Source of the DNA: Nymphaea colorata
Lineage: Eukaryota > Streptophyta > Magnoliopsida > Nymphaeales > Nymphaeaceae
Direction of reading: 5' to 3'
Length of the DNA: 64,000 bases
Assembly: GCF_008831285.2 (NCBI RefSeq)
Contig: NC_045150.1
Coordinates: forward strand, 14,615,868-14,679,867
A program made the translations under genes and the position numbers. Below, piece by piece: positions 24,532 to 38,200 of this stretch (the stretch's first letter is position 1; each line of letters starts with the position of its first letter). Below the pieces are notes generated by a model. That model worked only from the letters and a program-made list of their open reading frames with translations. It was not told the DNA's origin and did no database searches.

Positions 24532-25285
24532 ATCAATCTTCTTAGTCATCTTTTTCTTACAAGATATATCTTCTCTATATAGAGTACCTTCTTGGACCGG
24601 ACACTCTTTTTCGCTGCGACTGTGTTATTGATGCAAATCTGTTCTGTTGGCCCATGTCCACCTGAACTCAGCTGAACACTCTCCACTCATTGCTCTCATC
24701 ATGAGCAACTGTCATCACCCTCTTTCTCTCTCTCTCTCTCGCTCTCTGATTTGGCCTGATTTGTTTTTTATTCTGAAACAGCTCTTAAGGTGGAAAGATT
24801 AACGGAAGATGTGGACTGCGAAAAAGTCATGCATGGAATCTTCTTCTGCCAGATTTTTCTTTCTTTGACAAGTAGCCCAACCAGTGTTGTTAGAGGTGCA
24901 CACCTGCATGAGGTCTCTGTGCATCACCTAGAAGAACGCCTCAAAGCATCTGAGTGATGCATCATTGACCTAATTAAGGTGTGTGGCATGACGACCAAGC
25001 AACTGATCGTTGCAAATCATCTTTTGATGGATTCAAGGTGACAATCACCTAGAAGACGCTGCTAGGTAGTTGCATTTGAGAACTCACGGAAAACCCGTGC
25101 TGGGGACATCCAGCTACAGCTTGATATGGAAGAGCAGCGACCTTTTGGGGTTGACAGATTTGGAGTTTAAGAAAGCTGTGGCATATAGAGAAAAGTGGAC
25201 GTCAATAATTGTTTTAGAGCTACAAAATAAATGGAGACATGCAAAACATGATGTAACTTCACAAGAAACGGACTAAGTATTGAGG
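23860..25285. repeat. Diverged partial copy of the composite unit
   Basis: It follows copy 1 from about 8350 to 9660. Shared landmarks are 'ccttaggcatgcaatatattgg', 'tcgattgaagaa', 'gtccacctgaactcagctgaa' and the TC microsatellite near 24725. It is clearly more diverged than copies 1-3 and ends directly against copy 2. It carries another empty Harbinger site at 23944-23946. Confidence 0.75.
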
Positions 25286-25439
25286 TCTTTTCATGTATGA
25301 CTATCAAAGCTAGTGCTATCTGGATGATAAAATCATGAAATATGGGCCGAGAACGAACTGGTACAATTCAAATAGGTTGATTCAAACCAATTTTCGCATG
25401 TAAAATGAAAAAAAAATAAAATAGATGACAAGAAAACAC

Positions 25440-25880
25440 CAAAGTACAAATTAAGGACAGCAAAGAAACAATACATTCTTTGTCTTTCTCCTGGCCTTGC
25501 TTGTCTTCAATTTAGTTGGCCCGAGAGAATTTGATTGTTGTTGGTGGTGGCCTTGTTTGTCTTCATTTAGTTGATGTAGTAGAGCCCATGTATCTCTTTC
25601 GTATCCATCAGCAAATCCTCCTTTGGGGTTTCTAGAGAAAATAACGTGGCAATCAAGATATTTTGGTTAGTTTGCTAACAGATGGCTATTAGGAAATTTC
25701 TGTAACATAGAGCTGTGCTAGATTTGTCAACAAGAGGAAAATCTAATTCCTTTAAACTAAAGTTGTAGATCCATGTGCCATCTGTATTTGAAGTTGGCAT
25801 ACATGGTTTTGTATTTTCTGGTGGAAGATTTGGATCATTCCCAATTAAGTGTTCTTTCCTAAAGCTCGTTTCGTTTTCCA
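25440..25880 (-). pseudogene. Ty1/copia pol remnant, copy 2
   Basis: This is the duplicate of 3360-3780, with the same broken frames and the shared 'gaaatttctgtaacatag' stretch. It is non-functional. Confidence 0.45.
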
Positions 25881-26051
25881 CCACTTATTGCAAACTCTAA
25901 GAATGGAGCTTTTAGCTATCCTTAGGGATTTCTCGCTGTCAGATTGGTTCCTCTCTTCTTCTCTGCTGCTTCTATTTTCTTTTGGTTGTCCTTTTTTTTT
26001 AAGTTGTACTGTGGCTTCCATTACTCTTTGGATGTTTTTAGTTTCATTTAA

Positions 26052-26055
<4 letters not shown>

Positions 26056-26090
<35 letters not shown>
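26056..26090. repeat. (CT)n microsatellite
   Basis: About 32 bp of CT repeat is present in copy 2 and absent at the matching point in copy 1 (near 3780). Confidence 0.9.
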
Positions 26091-26093
<3 letters not shown>

Positions 26094-26649
26094 TGTGCAT
26101 GTGCATATATATGTATATATAAATAACATACCACTTAGATAAGGGACAGAAGCTGGGCGTATTAAAATTCCTTTTCTTTATAATTTAGCACTATCTTAAA
26201 ATATATTTGGGGATAAACATACATTAAGTTAGTTATTTTTTATTTTATCAATATACCATAATAATTAAAAAAGGAATGGCACTTATAACATCAAAATTTT
26301 AATATTAGAAAAAATACTTTTTTTTATAAAAGTAATTTGAACATAAACATTGTTTAGATTAAATTAGTGTTTGTAATGAAGACATTAGGAGATTCATATT
26401 TTGTTCAGAACACTTTTTAACACAAATATAAGAGGTCTGTTGGTTTTTGTTTGTGATCGAAGTAGTGTGTGTGTGTGTGTGTATATATAATGTAAGAGGT
26501 CTGTTGGATTTTGTTTGTGATCCAAGTAGGGTGTGTATGTGTGTCTATATCACGGTTGTCCGATCTAACTTGATAGATAATTAGGAGAAAAATAAAGACA
26601 AAAAAGTGATATGTATTTTCATTATAAATTATTAGTTATACACACACAC

Positions 26650-26651
<2 letters not shown>

Positions 26652-26723
<72 letters not shown>
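26652..26723. repeat. (TA)n microsatellite, 72 bp
   Basis: A long pure TA tract, matching the shorter AT tract at 4430-4469 in copy 1. Confidence 0.95.
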
Positions 26724-26731
<8 letters not shown>

Positions 26732-26780
26732 TGACAGTGCTATCTCTTTTATAACAAAAAATATTGAGAAAAGTCTTATC

Positions 26781-26955
26781 AATGTAAATTATTTGTTTCT
26801 ATTCAACAGGGTGGTTCCCCTCTTTTTTGAATTCTCCAGCACTAAAAGTGAAGTGTGGTGGAAGAAAGAAATAAAGTGACAGCTCCACGCGTTTTGAGTT
26901 CTTATGCACGTCTAGAGAGAGGGAGAGAGAGAGAGAGGGGGGGAGGGTGAGCAAA
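26781..26955. repeat. GA-tailed module A, copy 2
   Basis: Homologous to 4523-4700. It opens with 'ctattcaacagggtggttcc' and ends in a GAGAGG tract. Confidence 0.7.
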
Positions 26956-27454
26956 CAGAAAGATGGAATTCCTTCCAGCATCAGCTAGTGACGATCGGCA
27001 ACCATGAAGGTTCATGAGGACCGTGGTGTAGGTACTGTGAATAGCTTTAAAATAGGGAAGGGAAGCTGGTCGAACATGGCAGGGCGTCCTTCAGATGTGG
27101 TTTCATTAGCATATGTGTTTTCTATAGGTTTTTGTGGTGATGCTGCTTTGTGTTGAAGTCGGTGATATACATGAGAGACTTTCTTCATAAAAAAGGTCAA
27201 AAAGTTGCGGAAACTTGTTCTTCTGCTTGAAGACCATATATAATTAGACTGTCATTTGCTTCTGATGTAACAGATTTGGATTTTTCTTGCTGCCATGGTA
27301 TTGATAATTCCTGTCTTCGATAGCCACTATATGAAGCACAATCTACCAACTTCACATAAGTATTTTGATTCGAGCCTTTCTATTCCACCTCTAAGTCTGC
27401 GTCTTTACCACCAAGACAGGAACTTTAATATCAACGATGTCATATCATGTAAAT

Positions 27455-27586
27455 TAATGGTTTCTATTCAACAGGGTCGTTCCTCTCTTTTTTTACTTGT
27501 CTACCACTGAAAGTGAAAGTGTGGTGAAAGAAAGAAACAAAGTAAGAGCTCCATGACCTTTGACTTCTCTTGCTTGAAGAGAGCGA

Positions 27587-27621
<35 letters not shown>

Positions 27622-27635
27622 GAGATGGCTATTAC
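27455..27635. repeat. GA-tailed module B, copy 2
   Basis: Homologous to 5211-5385. It ends in a (GA)n tract of about 40 bp. Confidence 0.7.
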
Positions 27636-28688
27636 ATGTTTTGTTCTTATTTTAAATAGTAGTCTGTGCTGGCGAGTGGAAAAGAGAGATGAGTCCGACA
27701 AATCCTAAGATCAGTTTTAACAAAAGAACTGAAGTATGCAACTTTAGTTTGAAAGCGGAGAGTGCTTCGGGACGTAATGGATCCTTCAGGTCCCTTTTTC
27801 AACAATACCTAGGAGTAACCAGTCATTACATGATCAAGTTGGTTGAAGTTTTCTTGGGAATAAGATGAATGGTGAAGAAGTTTAACAACACTGATTGTTC
27901 TGATTCTCAAGATAGAAGGAGCTACAAGTGTACACCAGTAGCAACCTATTTTCCATGTAACTTCTTGTATAAAGTCATTTCAAACATGCTGGCTCTTAGA
28001 GAGGCTTTAGGCAACACAATCCCAATTGTTAAATAAATTTTTCGTTGACCTATTACAGAACCTGTTTGGATGGAGAGAAAGTAGGATAAAAGGAAAAGAA
28101 TGGAAAGGGAAAGAAAGGATTTTGGAAGAAAAGGAGAGGAAAGAAAATAGAATGAAACAAATTGTTATAAAAGCTTGTTTGAATAGAAAGAAAAAGAATT
28201 GTTCAAACTATGTTTGTTTAGACTACACAAAGGAAAAGAAAGAAATAATTTAAGTTGGTTTACAATAATACCCCAAAGACTCTAGAACTTATTATGCAAG
28301 TAAAATATTTTTATTTAGTTATACGGCTGGATTCCAAGGGTCGCATGTCAATCTTTAAAAACCTATTTTATATGTAGCATAATGTTTATATATATATATA
28401 TATATATGAAACTTTAGCAATAGAGGACTTATGTAAAAGGCCAAGCAAACCAAAAATGTCTATGACCTCAGGGTTTATCTACGCAACCATTAGCATGTGT
28501 GAAGGCCTTCATCCAAGTAATCCATTTATTTCTTGCTTCATATTAATAGGAATCCTTGATAACTTGATAAGATATAATAATGCTTTCCATAAATTATTTC
28601 TTGCCATTCATACTTGCATCTCATCAATCATTTCCAATTTTGATTGCAAATTGAAAATGTCATGCTATCGTTTAACTAGTGACACCAC

Positions 28689-28879
28689 CAGTGGCAGAGC
28701 TAGAAATTTCTGATTGAGGTGCACTCTGTTTAGTTTTAAACTTGAAGGGTCACTCATATGTAAAAGAAAAAAAAAAAGAAACAATAAAAGTCAATTATGT
28801 TTACATATGTAAATAAGGCAAAATTTGTAGGCTGGTGTGGGTAATTGCCCACATCAGCTACAATGTAACTCTGCCACTA
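28689..28879. mobile_element. hAT-type MITE, 191 bp
   Basis: The terminal inverted repeat is CAGTGGCAGAG on the left and CTCTGCCACTA on the right. The flanking 8-mers GACACCAC and GAGACCAT agree at six of eight positions, as expected of an aged 8-bp hAT target duplication. The interior includes the quasi-palindrome 'gtgtgggtaattgcccacat'. No ORF. The same interior core appears near 10045, 32905 and 60725. Confidence 0.75.
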
Positions 28880-29229
28880 GAGACCATCAGATTACCTCTT
28901 CATGTTTCACCACATGGCACTTGTATTTGTCATTCGTCATGCAATAAAATTATTTTGGAGATGAATATTTCAATTAGTTTGACTATCTTGGAAGGCTTGA
29001 AGTGAATTGTGGCTGCTGGAAGAAAGGAACATGCTTTTGAGAGTGACTCTAGCACCACTAGTAGCCATTCTTTGGAATTTGCAATTTCTTTTGAATTTTG
29101 ACAATGATGCTCTGAGCAGCAGTGATTATCTGAGGAATTTGATGTGAAAGGATGGAGGCCTCATTGTGGCCTACTCTTTTTTAATTGTGAATGCATTACA
29201 AAAATCAATTTACAATATGTTAATACATA

Positions 29230-29330
<101 letters not shown>

Positions 29331-29997
29331 TATATAGGTTAGCCGATCGATAAGTGATACGATACCGCTTTTACAATATTGTTTCTTTCTTCAAATTAAG
29401 TTTCCTACAGTTTGAAGTATTGTCTTATGAGATTGAACAATGACCAGGTGGCCAAATTTGTTCAACAGAATTAAGAGCCTCAAGTGCAGTTGTCTAGGGA
29501 GTTGCTAATGGGAATATATATACATATATATGAGTGTGTGTGTCTGTGTGTTGAAATTAGGCAGCTATTTCTGTGCTCGGATGGTTATTTTGTATTGTTA
29601 AAAACTGCCATAAAAGTTGGATTCCATAATTGAAAACCATGGTCAAGCAATTGATCGTTGCAAATGCATATTTTGCGATGTTTTTTATTGACACCAAACA
29701 AACAAATAACCATCCAGCCGTGGAGGTTCATCTTTGAATCACTTGAATATTTAGAAATGATTGCGCCAATCCATTGTTAATCACCCATTTTAATTACACT
29801 TAAACATGTTTAAAGTATGATGACATTCGTTTATTTTCCAGTCAACCTTGTACAATAGATGGATTGTATGAATATCCCATCAAAGGATGTAGGATAGCCC
29901 AGCAAAGCAAAATTACTATGATCTTTGAAAAAATTGATTCCTCATGACATGAATAATTTCACGCTAGCCCGCCAAATTGTGATCTCAGCCCCTTCTT

Positions 29998-30165
29998 TAG
30001 TGGTGGAGCGAAGACTTTTTGGCTGAAGGGCACGTGAGTCACCGACCTGGGTCTGATGTGGGGACTATGATGTGACAGCAACTAGGTCCAGCATCGTCGC
30101 AACAATACTGATGTGGGGCAATGGTGCACAGCAACCCACACTTCGCTTCAATACTTCCCTTTTTA
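29998..30165. mobile_element. hAT-like MITE, copy 2
   Basis: The counterpart of 7132-7296, with clearer ends: 'agtggtggagcgaag' on the left and 'cttcgcttcaatact' on the right. Confidence 0.5.
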
Positions 30166-33100
30166 CAGCATGTTCACCGCTTATTGTTGTTACCAAAGGA
30201 ATACGTTAAGATATCTCTCTTATTGATCAAATGGTGATTGGAATTCTTCAACACAAGAATATTCAAATGCTATTACTTAAAATTGCTTGGATTGTGGAGA
30301 AGGGTGCAGAAAACACAAAAAGTTGCATGCAATCCAGGTAAATGATGCAAGAACTTGTTACATCACAAGCTAATGTCACCAGCCACCGCAAGTCCCCTGG
30401 AAAAATGTTCCAATCTTGGTATCTATAAGTTATGACATAGAAAGTGGATTAATTACTGTCATTTGTATATTTAATTACCTATTTGATGACTCATGAATAG
30501 AACGAGGGGCTCCTCGACATTTCCGAATGCAAAAAATCTATTTGATTTCACAAGCAGTGGCTGCCGAAGTTCATGCAGCGCAATTACATTATTATACAAG
30601 AATTTCTGTTAGGTACTGGAAAACCATATAAAACTTAGAACATGGTAACTCCTCAACTTGATTGCAAGGTAAGCTAAGCAAGGTTATAATCAATCACCAA
30701 AATATGGAGTACATCACTAACTTGTGGAGTTTGGTGCATGTTGGATGGAGAGTCTATGCTTCACACCTTCAAACTAAGTAGAGTCCAAAAATCACCAAAA
30801 TGGTTTTCAGCTAGAGATCAAGCTGAAGAAAAATAGAACCCTAAAGGGGTAGTGGCAAAGCCAAATTTCTGACTGGGGGGTAGTATTAGTTTAACTTTCA
30901 ACTTTAAGGTATATAAAAAAAATTTAAAAAAAGAAGTATCAATGACTGGTACAGGAAATTGCTTACAAAACCCCAATGAGGCTCCACTACTGTTAAGGAG
31001 TCATTCGGCAGTGGGACACTCGTACAGTTTTCAAATAAGAACAACCCTAAATAGGTAGGCAAAATGGGGGATGCTTAGCAGAAGTCTAACCGAGCATGAG
31101 TGACTATACACAATTTCCCTGATCTCTTTCCTCCAATGAAAAAGATTGAAAACCTGAAAGTGACAAAACAGAACACATAACAAATACGAAACATGAAGAA
31201 GAGAAAACATATCTATTTAGATGGTGCTTTATGTTACTTCATGCCTAAGAAGGTGCGGTCCTTGCAGTTTTCACTTTTAACCTATACAAATCAGACCTTA
31301 GGCATGCAATATATTGGATCATATAGATATGTAGCCCTCCACATACGTCATCAAAAGTATATCAGATGCCCACTTAAGAAAGAAATTAAGTCGAAGATGT
31401 CTGAGAAAACTTGTTCCTATAGATGGATAAGCAAATGCTAGTCCATCAGTTCGAGAACCAATTCCAGATTTTTTAAAGTTTTATCTCATCCACAGCATCG
31501 CATCGATTGAGGAATCAACAAGCGATATCCCATGATAATGATGGTGGCCAAAGTGCAGTTTCTTCTCTCCACCACCTGCAGACCCGAAGCCCCGATATGA
31601 GATTGAGTTGCATGCACATCCGAACTCACAAGTATGCAGTGAAAAAAAGATGGGGTTTTGTATGTTCAATTTTTTTAATAAAGAAATGTTATTTTAGACT
31701 TTTTTGACCTTTTCAAACCTTTTTTCTACACTTTTAAAATGTTTCTTTTTTATTATATACAGAGAAAAAAAGATGGGGTTGGGGTACTTTTGAATTTTTT
31801 AATAAAATGATGTTTATTTTAGACTTTTTAACTTTTTCATAATATCTTTCATATATATATATATATATATATATATCCTCTTCTTTGAAGATATGTCTTT
31901 TCTGTAATACCTTTTCTTGGACCGGATACTCTCCTTTATTATGGCTGTTACATTAATACAAATATGTTCGTGTTGTCCCATGTCCACCTGAACTCTAAAC
32001 CCGGTTATATATGTGTCATACTAATGCAAAAAAAATTGAAAATAGTCCCAATTCACACCGGAAAAAAAAATTGGGAAGACAAAAGTGGAAGTAAAAAAAA
32101 AAAAAAAACTATAAAGGACATACCTTTTGAAAATTACTACAATGTCCCCTTACTCTTGGGTATGTATGTTGGGTACCCTTAATCGGGCACTAAACGCATC
32201 TACCCTGAACTCAGCTGAATGCTCTCCACTCATGGCCTCTTCATGAGCAACTGTCACCACCCTTTCTCTCTCTCTCTCCTCTCTCTTCTCTCCCTCCCTC
32301 TCTCTCTCTTTCTGATTCAGCCTGATTTGTTCTTTTATTCTAAAACAGCTCTTAGGGATGGTGGAAAGATTAACGGACGATGTGGGCTATTAAGAGAGAG
32401 ACATGCATGGAATATTCTTGTGTCAGAATTCCATTGCATCCATGGGTCACATTTTCTTTCTTTGACAAGTAGCCTAAACCATTGCGTCCGGCGTTGTTAG
32501 CCGACAGAGTCTATGTGCATAGGAAACATATAAATATTAAACATCAATCAAGAAGAAGTTGCATGGTGGGTCCGCCATCTGAAGAGCACGGCTGGACCGT
32601 TGATGGATTGAGCCCAGTTTCTTGGACTGGCCTGCCCTGATTGCGTTTTGAGAAATCCAGGACTTGTCAAACACGATGAGCAGCTATTGACTCTACAGTT
32701 TTTCCAAAGGAAAAGGACCGACCTCATCGGTTCGCAGTTCGAATGGGTCGCCGCAAAACACAGTTACTCGTCGGTGGCGAAGCTAGATATTCAGTGCTGA
32801 CAGGCTGGCCCTTCAGAAAATCAGTGGCCGAGGGATGCCATATACTAATCAGCAAAATAGCTACGGAGCTTTAGCAAGTAATCTAGTAATTTTTGTGTGC
32901 CGGTGTGGGCAATTGCCCAGACAAGCCCACATGTTCCTGCATCATTCTTGATAAATAGGAGTTGCCTATTGTGATACTTATCAATCCGCCTTAATGGTAC
33001 TTTAATTCTTCATACTCTCACATTCTGTTTTTCCCTTGTAAACGTTGGTTGGAATCAGCCGATTTGAATTGTAGGGGCTTGGCTTGTGTTGATCCAAAGT

Positions 33101-34240
33101 CTTATACAAATCGGCTAATATTTATTTATTTATTTATGTTTACTTAGAAGAAACTCTCTTCTTCATAAAACCACCAATGTGGACGTACTGTACATCGTTC
33201 AACTCGAATGTTATTCTGCCATGGTTTGCAGACAAGAGAAATAACAAACTAGAATGTGACAGCGGCCACAAGATTCAAACCTTGAATTCCTTGGATATGA
33301 ACTGCCTTGCAGCCCAGTTGCCCTATGTGCCTTGAGGCAATCTGCCAATCTTTATCAAGCGATTTGGAATGAAGCATGATTTATTCAATTCATCGCCAAT
33401 CGCCCATTTTAAAAGTCGCGGATGTGCTTACAGGTTTCTTTCAGTTTCCACTTGATTTTACAATTCATTCAGAGAAATTTCAAAAATATTGACAAAGTAG
33501 CTCCCAGCTTGATCTCACTCTCAAACTGCGGGCCCACACGGACCATCTACATGCTTTGGCATGGTTGAGGAATCGATCAATGTCATCATTGGAGTTGGTC
33601 AAAGAGGGCATCTGCAGTTTAACCCAACCTGGGGACGTCAAAGGGTTGCGTTAGGTCCGAGCAAGCTGGCTCTCACCTAAATGAATGTGGGTGAACCAGA
33701 TCTCGAATAGCATTAGGCTGGACCAAGGCTTGACAAAGCCGTGCTTGGGCTGACCCAAAGCCTTTATTGGCAGTCCAAACCTGTTCTGTTTATTTATTGG
33801 GCCTGGGCCTGACCATCAACTTCATGTTTATCTTGTACTCAACCCGATATCTATCCTTATTTGAAACTCATCACTTTTCATTTTCTAATTTTTTGGAAAC
33901 CATTGGGAATATGTCAAGATTTGTATGGGGTCGACTGCTGGCATCATGCCAAAGAATGTGGAAAAAAAATTATAAAGGTAAGTATTTGGGCCAAGTCAGC
34001 CCCCAATACACAACCCAGGCCAGCTATCCCAGTGAGTTTTTTATCTGGCCAGTAGATCAAATGGTCCCAACTGTCCATCTGGTGCCTTGCCCAGTTCCTA
34101 CCCATAGAGTCAAGTCATAGTGTTTTGGCAGCATATATACAGGACTTTTGCCCTGAAGTTCCACTGATCTTGTGTGTGTGAGAGGTTTGCCATCATCGAG
34201 AACTTACTTTTCAGCTAATTAATATTTTTGGGTGATGCAT

Positions 34241-34518
34241 TTGAAAGAGGCCTCGCTTAAAACCGAACATGGAATCTTTTGCACCCTTTAGATATGATCA
34301 AAGTCATTTTGTGCATGAGTTTATAGTAATCTAATTAAAATATCATTAGACACCATACAATGGTGTTACTTAGTCTTCACCTATAAAAATTAAAACTACT
34401 TATGATATTACTAGTACTTTTATATGGGAGAATTCTAGCATGTTGAATGCCCAGTGATGTTAGGTAATTTAAAAGTTAAAAATCTATGGTTGAAAGCACT
34501 ACAAACTGTTGTTTAAAT
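34241..34518. other. 278-bp segment absent from copies 1 and 3
   Basis: Copies 1 and 3 read 'gatgcatcacgataaac' straight through. Copy 2 has 278 extra bases between 'gatgcat' and 'cacgataaac'. There are no terminal repeats and only a two-base homology (AT) at the junction, so a deletion in the ancestor of copies 1 and 3 is as likely as an insertion here. Confidence 0.85.
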
Positions 34519-34540
34519 CACGATAAACTATATAAAAACA

Positions 34541-34765
34541 CACTACCAGAAACCATCAACCGTTGCTAATACCCCTATAGTATCTATATTTTAGCAAATA
34601 ATGTTTTATTTTGGGCTATATGACAATATCTAGCATCCGTCAAATTTGAATCCACACACACACACATATTCAAATTTGTCATTTCTTAGATCTTGTCTTA
34701 TTACTAAAAATAAAGATCGGTCGCTAAAGCATGCAGCTGTATTAGCAACAGTGTAACAAATAGTG
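34541..34765. mobile_element. CACTA-like miniature element, copy 2
   Basis: 225 bp beginning CACTACCAG and ending AATAGTG. The inner inverted repeat is 'gttgctaatac' (left) against 'gtattagcaac' (right), exact over 11 bp. No 3-bp duplication is evident (ACA against CCT). No ORF. Confidence 0.45.
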
Positions 34766-34998
34766 CCTATTTATGGCGCTTTTTTTAATGGTTTATGGGT
34801 TTATCAGTGACATATTTTAAATCTATTAGTCATCCAACATCCAGAAGATTAAAATGAATATATATATATATATATATTTGTTTATTTAATAAATATTTAT
34901 CTGTATTTATAATTATATTTATCACTAGGAACCTTATTTTCCTAAGGAGTATGTTAACTTGTCAACCTTCTTCCTTCAACTATTCGTTGAGGTTCTTA

Positions 34999-35037
34999 GT
35001 TCTTGAAAACGGTAATATTCAAAAAAATATTGTTCTT
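34999..35037. other. Microinversion counterpart (likely ancestral)
   Basis: It reads 'gttcttgaaaacggtaata' and so on, the reverse complement of 11835-11872 and 62515-62553. Here it is flanked by about 50 bp on the left and 120 bp on the right that copies 1 and 3 lack. Confidence 0.9.
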
Positions 35038-35289
35038 TCCACTTTCGTCTGTATTGCTAAAAATATTGTAGACCACAAAAATGCATGGGAGACCCAACCC
35101 TGTGATGTATACCTTGCCCCTTCAATGGGGGCCCGAAATGCCACGCTTTCCTTGACGAGGAACCGTTCTGATGCAACCGGGCTGGGTTTCTCCATCCATT
35201 AATGATGAAAAATAATATAAAGAAAAAAAAATCAACAGAAAAAACACAATTAAGAACCTGAATCAACGACCTTCAGTATCATTAATGTT

Positions 35290-38200
35290 GGCTTTTCTTT
35301 TGTTTTTTGTTTTTTTGACTTTGTCAACGACAAAGGAGTTTCCAAAGGAGATAGCCTCCAAAGAGAAGTGATGTTTAACCACGGAATACCTTCTCACTAT
35401 TGAGCCTACCAATGAACCAGAGTCACTCTCTTAGTTCCTTGACACGAGAACTAAGAGCATGACAGTTTGTGATTAGAGCAACATGACAGTCTTTAGGAAT
35501 CCTCTCTACAAGAACAGAGTCCATAATTATGATCATGTTTGAGAAGAGAAACCTTTGTACCACCAACCTGGTTTTCCTGATTGGGGAGGCATTAAACCAT
35601 AGTAAACCAGCCACTTTATAAACATTTGCAACACAATGTGACCACTTCCAGCCCCACTCATCTTTACTCTGACAATGCCAAAAATGGCTGAAAATTAAGG
35701 TTTGCAGCTAGATATTTATCGCCTGTTTTACATATTGTCCTCATTCTTGTTTATAGAATACCTCACAACATGAGTGTCAGGCTTCCCTCCTACCAATCTC
35801 AGCTAGCTTAACCACCTCTTTATCCACCACCTGATTTTTGAAACACCATAGCTTCCAGATTGTGATATTGAAGCAGGCAAGCCAACACCATCCGAATTCT
35901 TTACATGAGAACCTCTTCCTCCACCACCAGTTCCAGACAGAGAAAAAGTCTGAGGTGTGGAATTTATCAAATCCAAACCACGAATAGATGCATTGCTAAA
36001 TGTTCATAGCATTAGTATATGAGAAAAGAAAGTGAGATAGATCTTCACAAGCCCACCACACAACTTAAAGACAGAAACAATGGAAGACCCTACATGTTGA
36101 AGTTTGGCATCAGCAGGTAGACGTTAATAACTACAAACAAACACAAACCAGTTAGCTCTAGGTAACGCTTTTGCATTCTACAATCTACTGTGCCATGTAA
36201 CTACCATTCCTTTAATTTTACGTGGTTCCAAACTTGGTTCCTGAGCTCTGCAGGTTTACGATTTTCTTTAGAACAAAGAAATCTGCACTTTGCATAAGCC
36301 TAAGTTGAAGGCAATCTCCAATGCATTGCACATGTCACCATAGATTTAGCTCAATGTGGTGATGTATTAGCATTTACTTAACCGAATTTTGAAGCAAAGG
36401 TTCTACTTCCCAAGCAGATCCAATGGAATCTGCTTTAGTAAAACATCCTCTGTAGAACTTAGCAAGCTCTCCATTCATTAAATTTCAAGTAACAGATTTA
36501 GATCCCGCCCAAGAGAAGAAATATTGGGAACCATTTCCACATACCAAGTACTTTTCCTACTCAAATATGTTTTCATACATAATGAGTCCCATATGCCCTG
36601 GTGAAAAACTATTGTACATCCTAGAAACAACCGGTTAGCTTCATTGACCTCTTTAAGTTTTCTAATGCCGAGCTCACCTTCCTATTTATGAAAAGCGAAG
36701 ACATTCCAGGCAATTAAATGAGGCTTACCCCCTGCATCCGACTCTTCCTATAAAAAACTGCACATAATTTGTTCCACTTTCTTAATGACACCAAGAGGGC
36801 ACTTGAACACCAACATCCAGTAAATACAAAGTGCTTCTAATACTGATTTGATCAAGTAGATCCTACTGCATAGGAAAGTAGCATGCTTATTCATAAACTA
36901 AGTTTACTCTGTATTTTTAAAAGAATAAGAACCATACCAACATTCTCAAATTTGTTGGCTTGGATGGGAGTCCCAAATATCGAGTAGGAAACCGTCCTAG
37001 GCTCTCGCCGAACTGTTTACAAATACTTGCAATCTTGCTTTGGCCCATATTGAAAAAGTTGAATGCTGATTTTTCAAGGTTAATCATCATTCCAGCGTAG
37101 AGTTCAAACAGGAAAAAAAAATTGTAGATAAAGAAAGCCATTCTTGAAGGCTTTTAAGAAAATCAAGATGTCATCAGCATACATTGTAGAAAGAACTCCT
37201 TCTATGCCTCTTCCAATATGCAGTACTTCAATCATTCTTCTTTGAATTGTAGCTTGCAATCTATGTGAAAAGATTTTCATGACAATGAGGAATAAAAATG
37301 AAGATAAAGGTATCCTTATTGCAGACCATGAGAAGATCCAAAGTATTCACCTTGATGGTCATTAATCACAAGAGCACAAAAATCATTTGTCACTACTGTC
37401 ATTACTTTTTAAGTCCAAATAGGATGAAGTCCTAAATGCAAGATGGCAGCTTTTAAGAAAGTCCAATTGACCCTGTCATATGCTTTTGATAGGTCTATCT
37501 TCAACATAAGCTAGTTGATCTAGCTTTAGACATTGTGTATACCATCTCAAGCACAAGAAGAAGACATTGATGGACGTTTCTATCTTTCAAAAAACCACCA
37601 TGCATGTTGGAAATGACCCACTTTAGTGCCTTCTTCATTCTTGACACTATGATTCTGAAAATAAATGTCAGTACACTATTCTCAATAACAATATATCTGA
37701 AATTGGAAATGTGCACAGCTGAATCAAATTTAAGAATTATGATTATATGACTTCTCCCTAGTTTCTTAACAAGCTTTCCTTTCAAAAAAAAAAACTCTCT
37801 AGTCGCAACTGTGATATTAGTCCTTAACGTGTCCTGACTTTTTTGAAAGAACGATTTCAGAAACCCATTCAGACCTGGTGCACTATTGGAGTTGGCACCC
37901 ATAACAGCTATTGCCCTTCCTCATCTGAAATGGGACTTAACAACGGTAAGTTTTCTTTTATAAATGCGCAGTGACCAACAGCAAGCTGATCCATAATCAT
38001 TCTTGTTGAGTTGTCATGGGTAGAAAATCTTTAAAAATGAGAAGTACATGCTGAAAGAATTGGATCCTCCTCATAAAACTCCCCATCATCAGTCTTCATG
38101 TGCAAGAGTCTATTTTTTTTACATTTCTTGAACATAGCATGGAAACATTTGCTGTTATTATCCCCTTTTTTTAGCCATGATACCCTTACTTTCTTTTTCT

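Noticed and set aside
25849-26142. 97-codon hydrophobic ORF
   Set aside because: It runs through a CT microsatellite and a broken copia remnant and is absent from the homologous copy 1.
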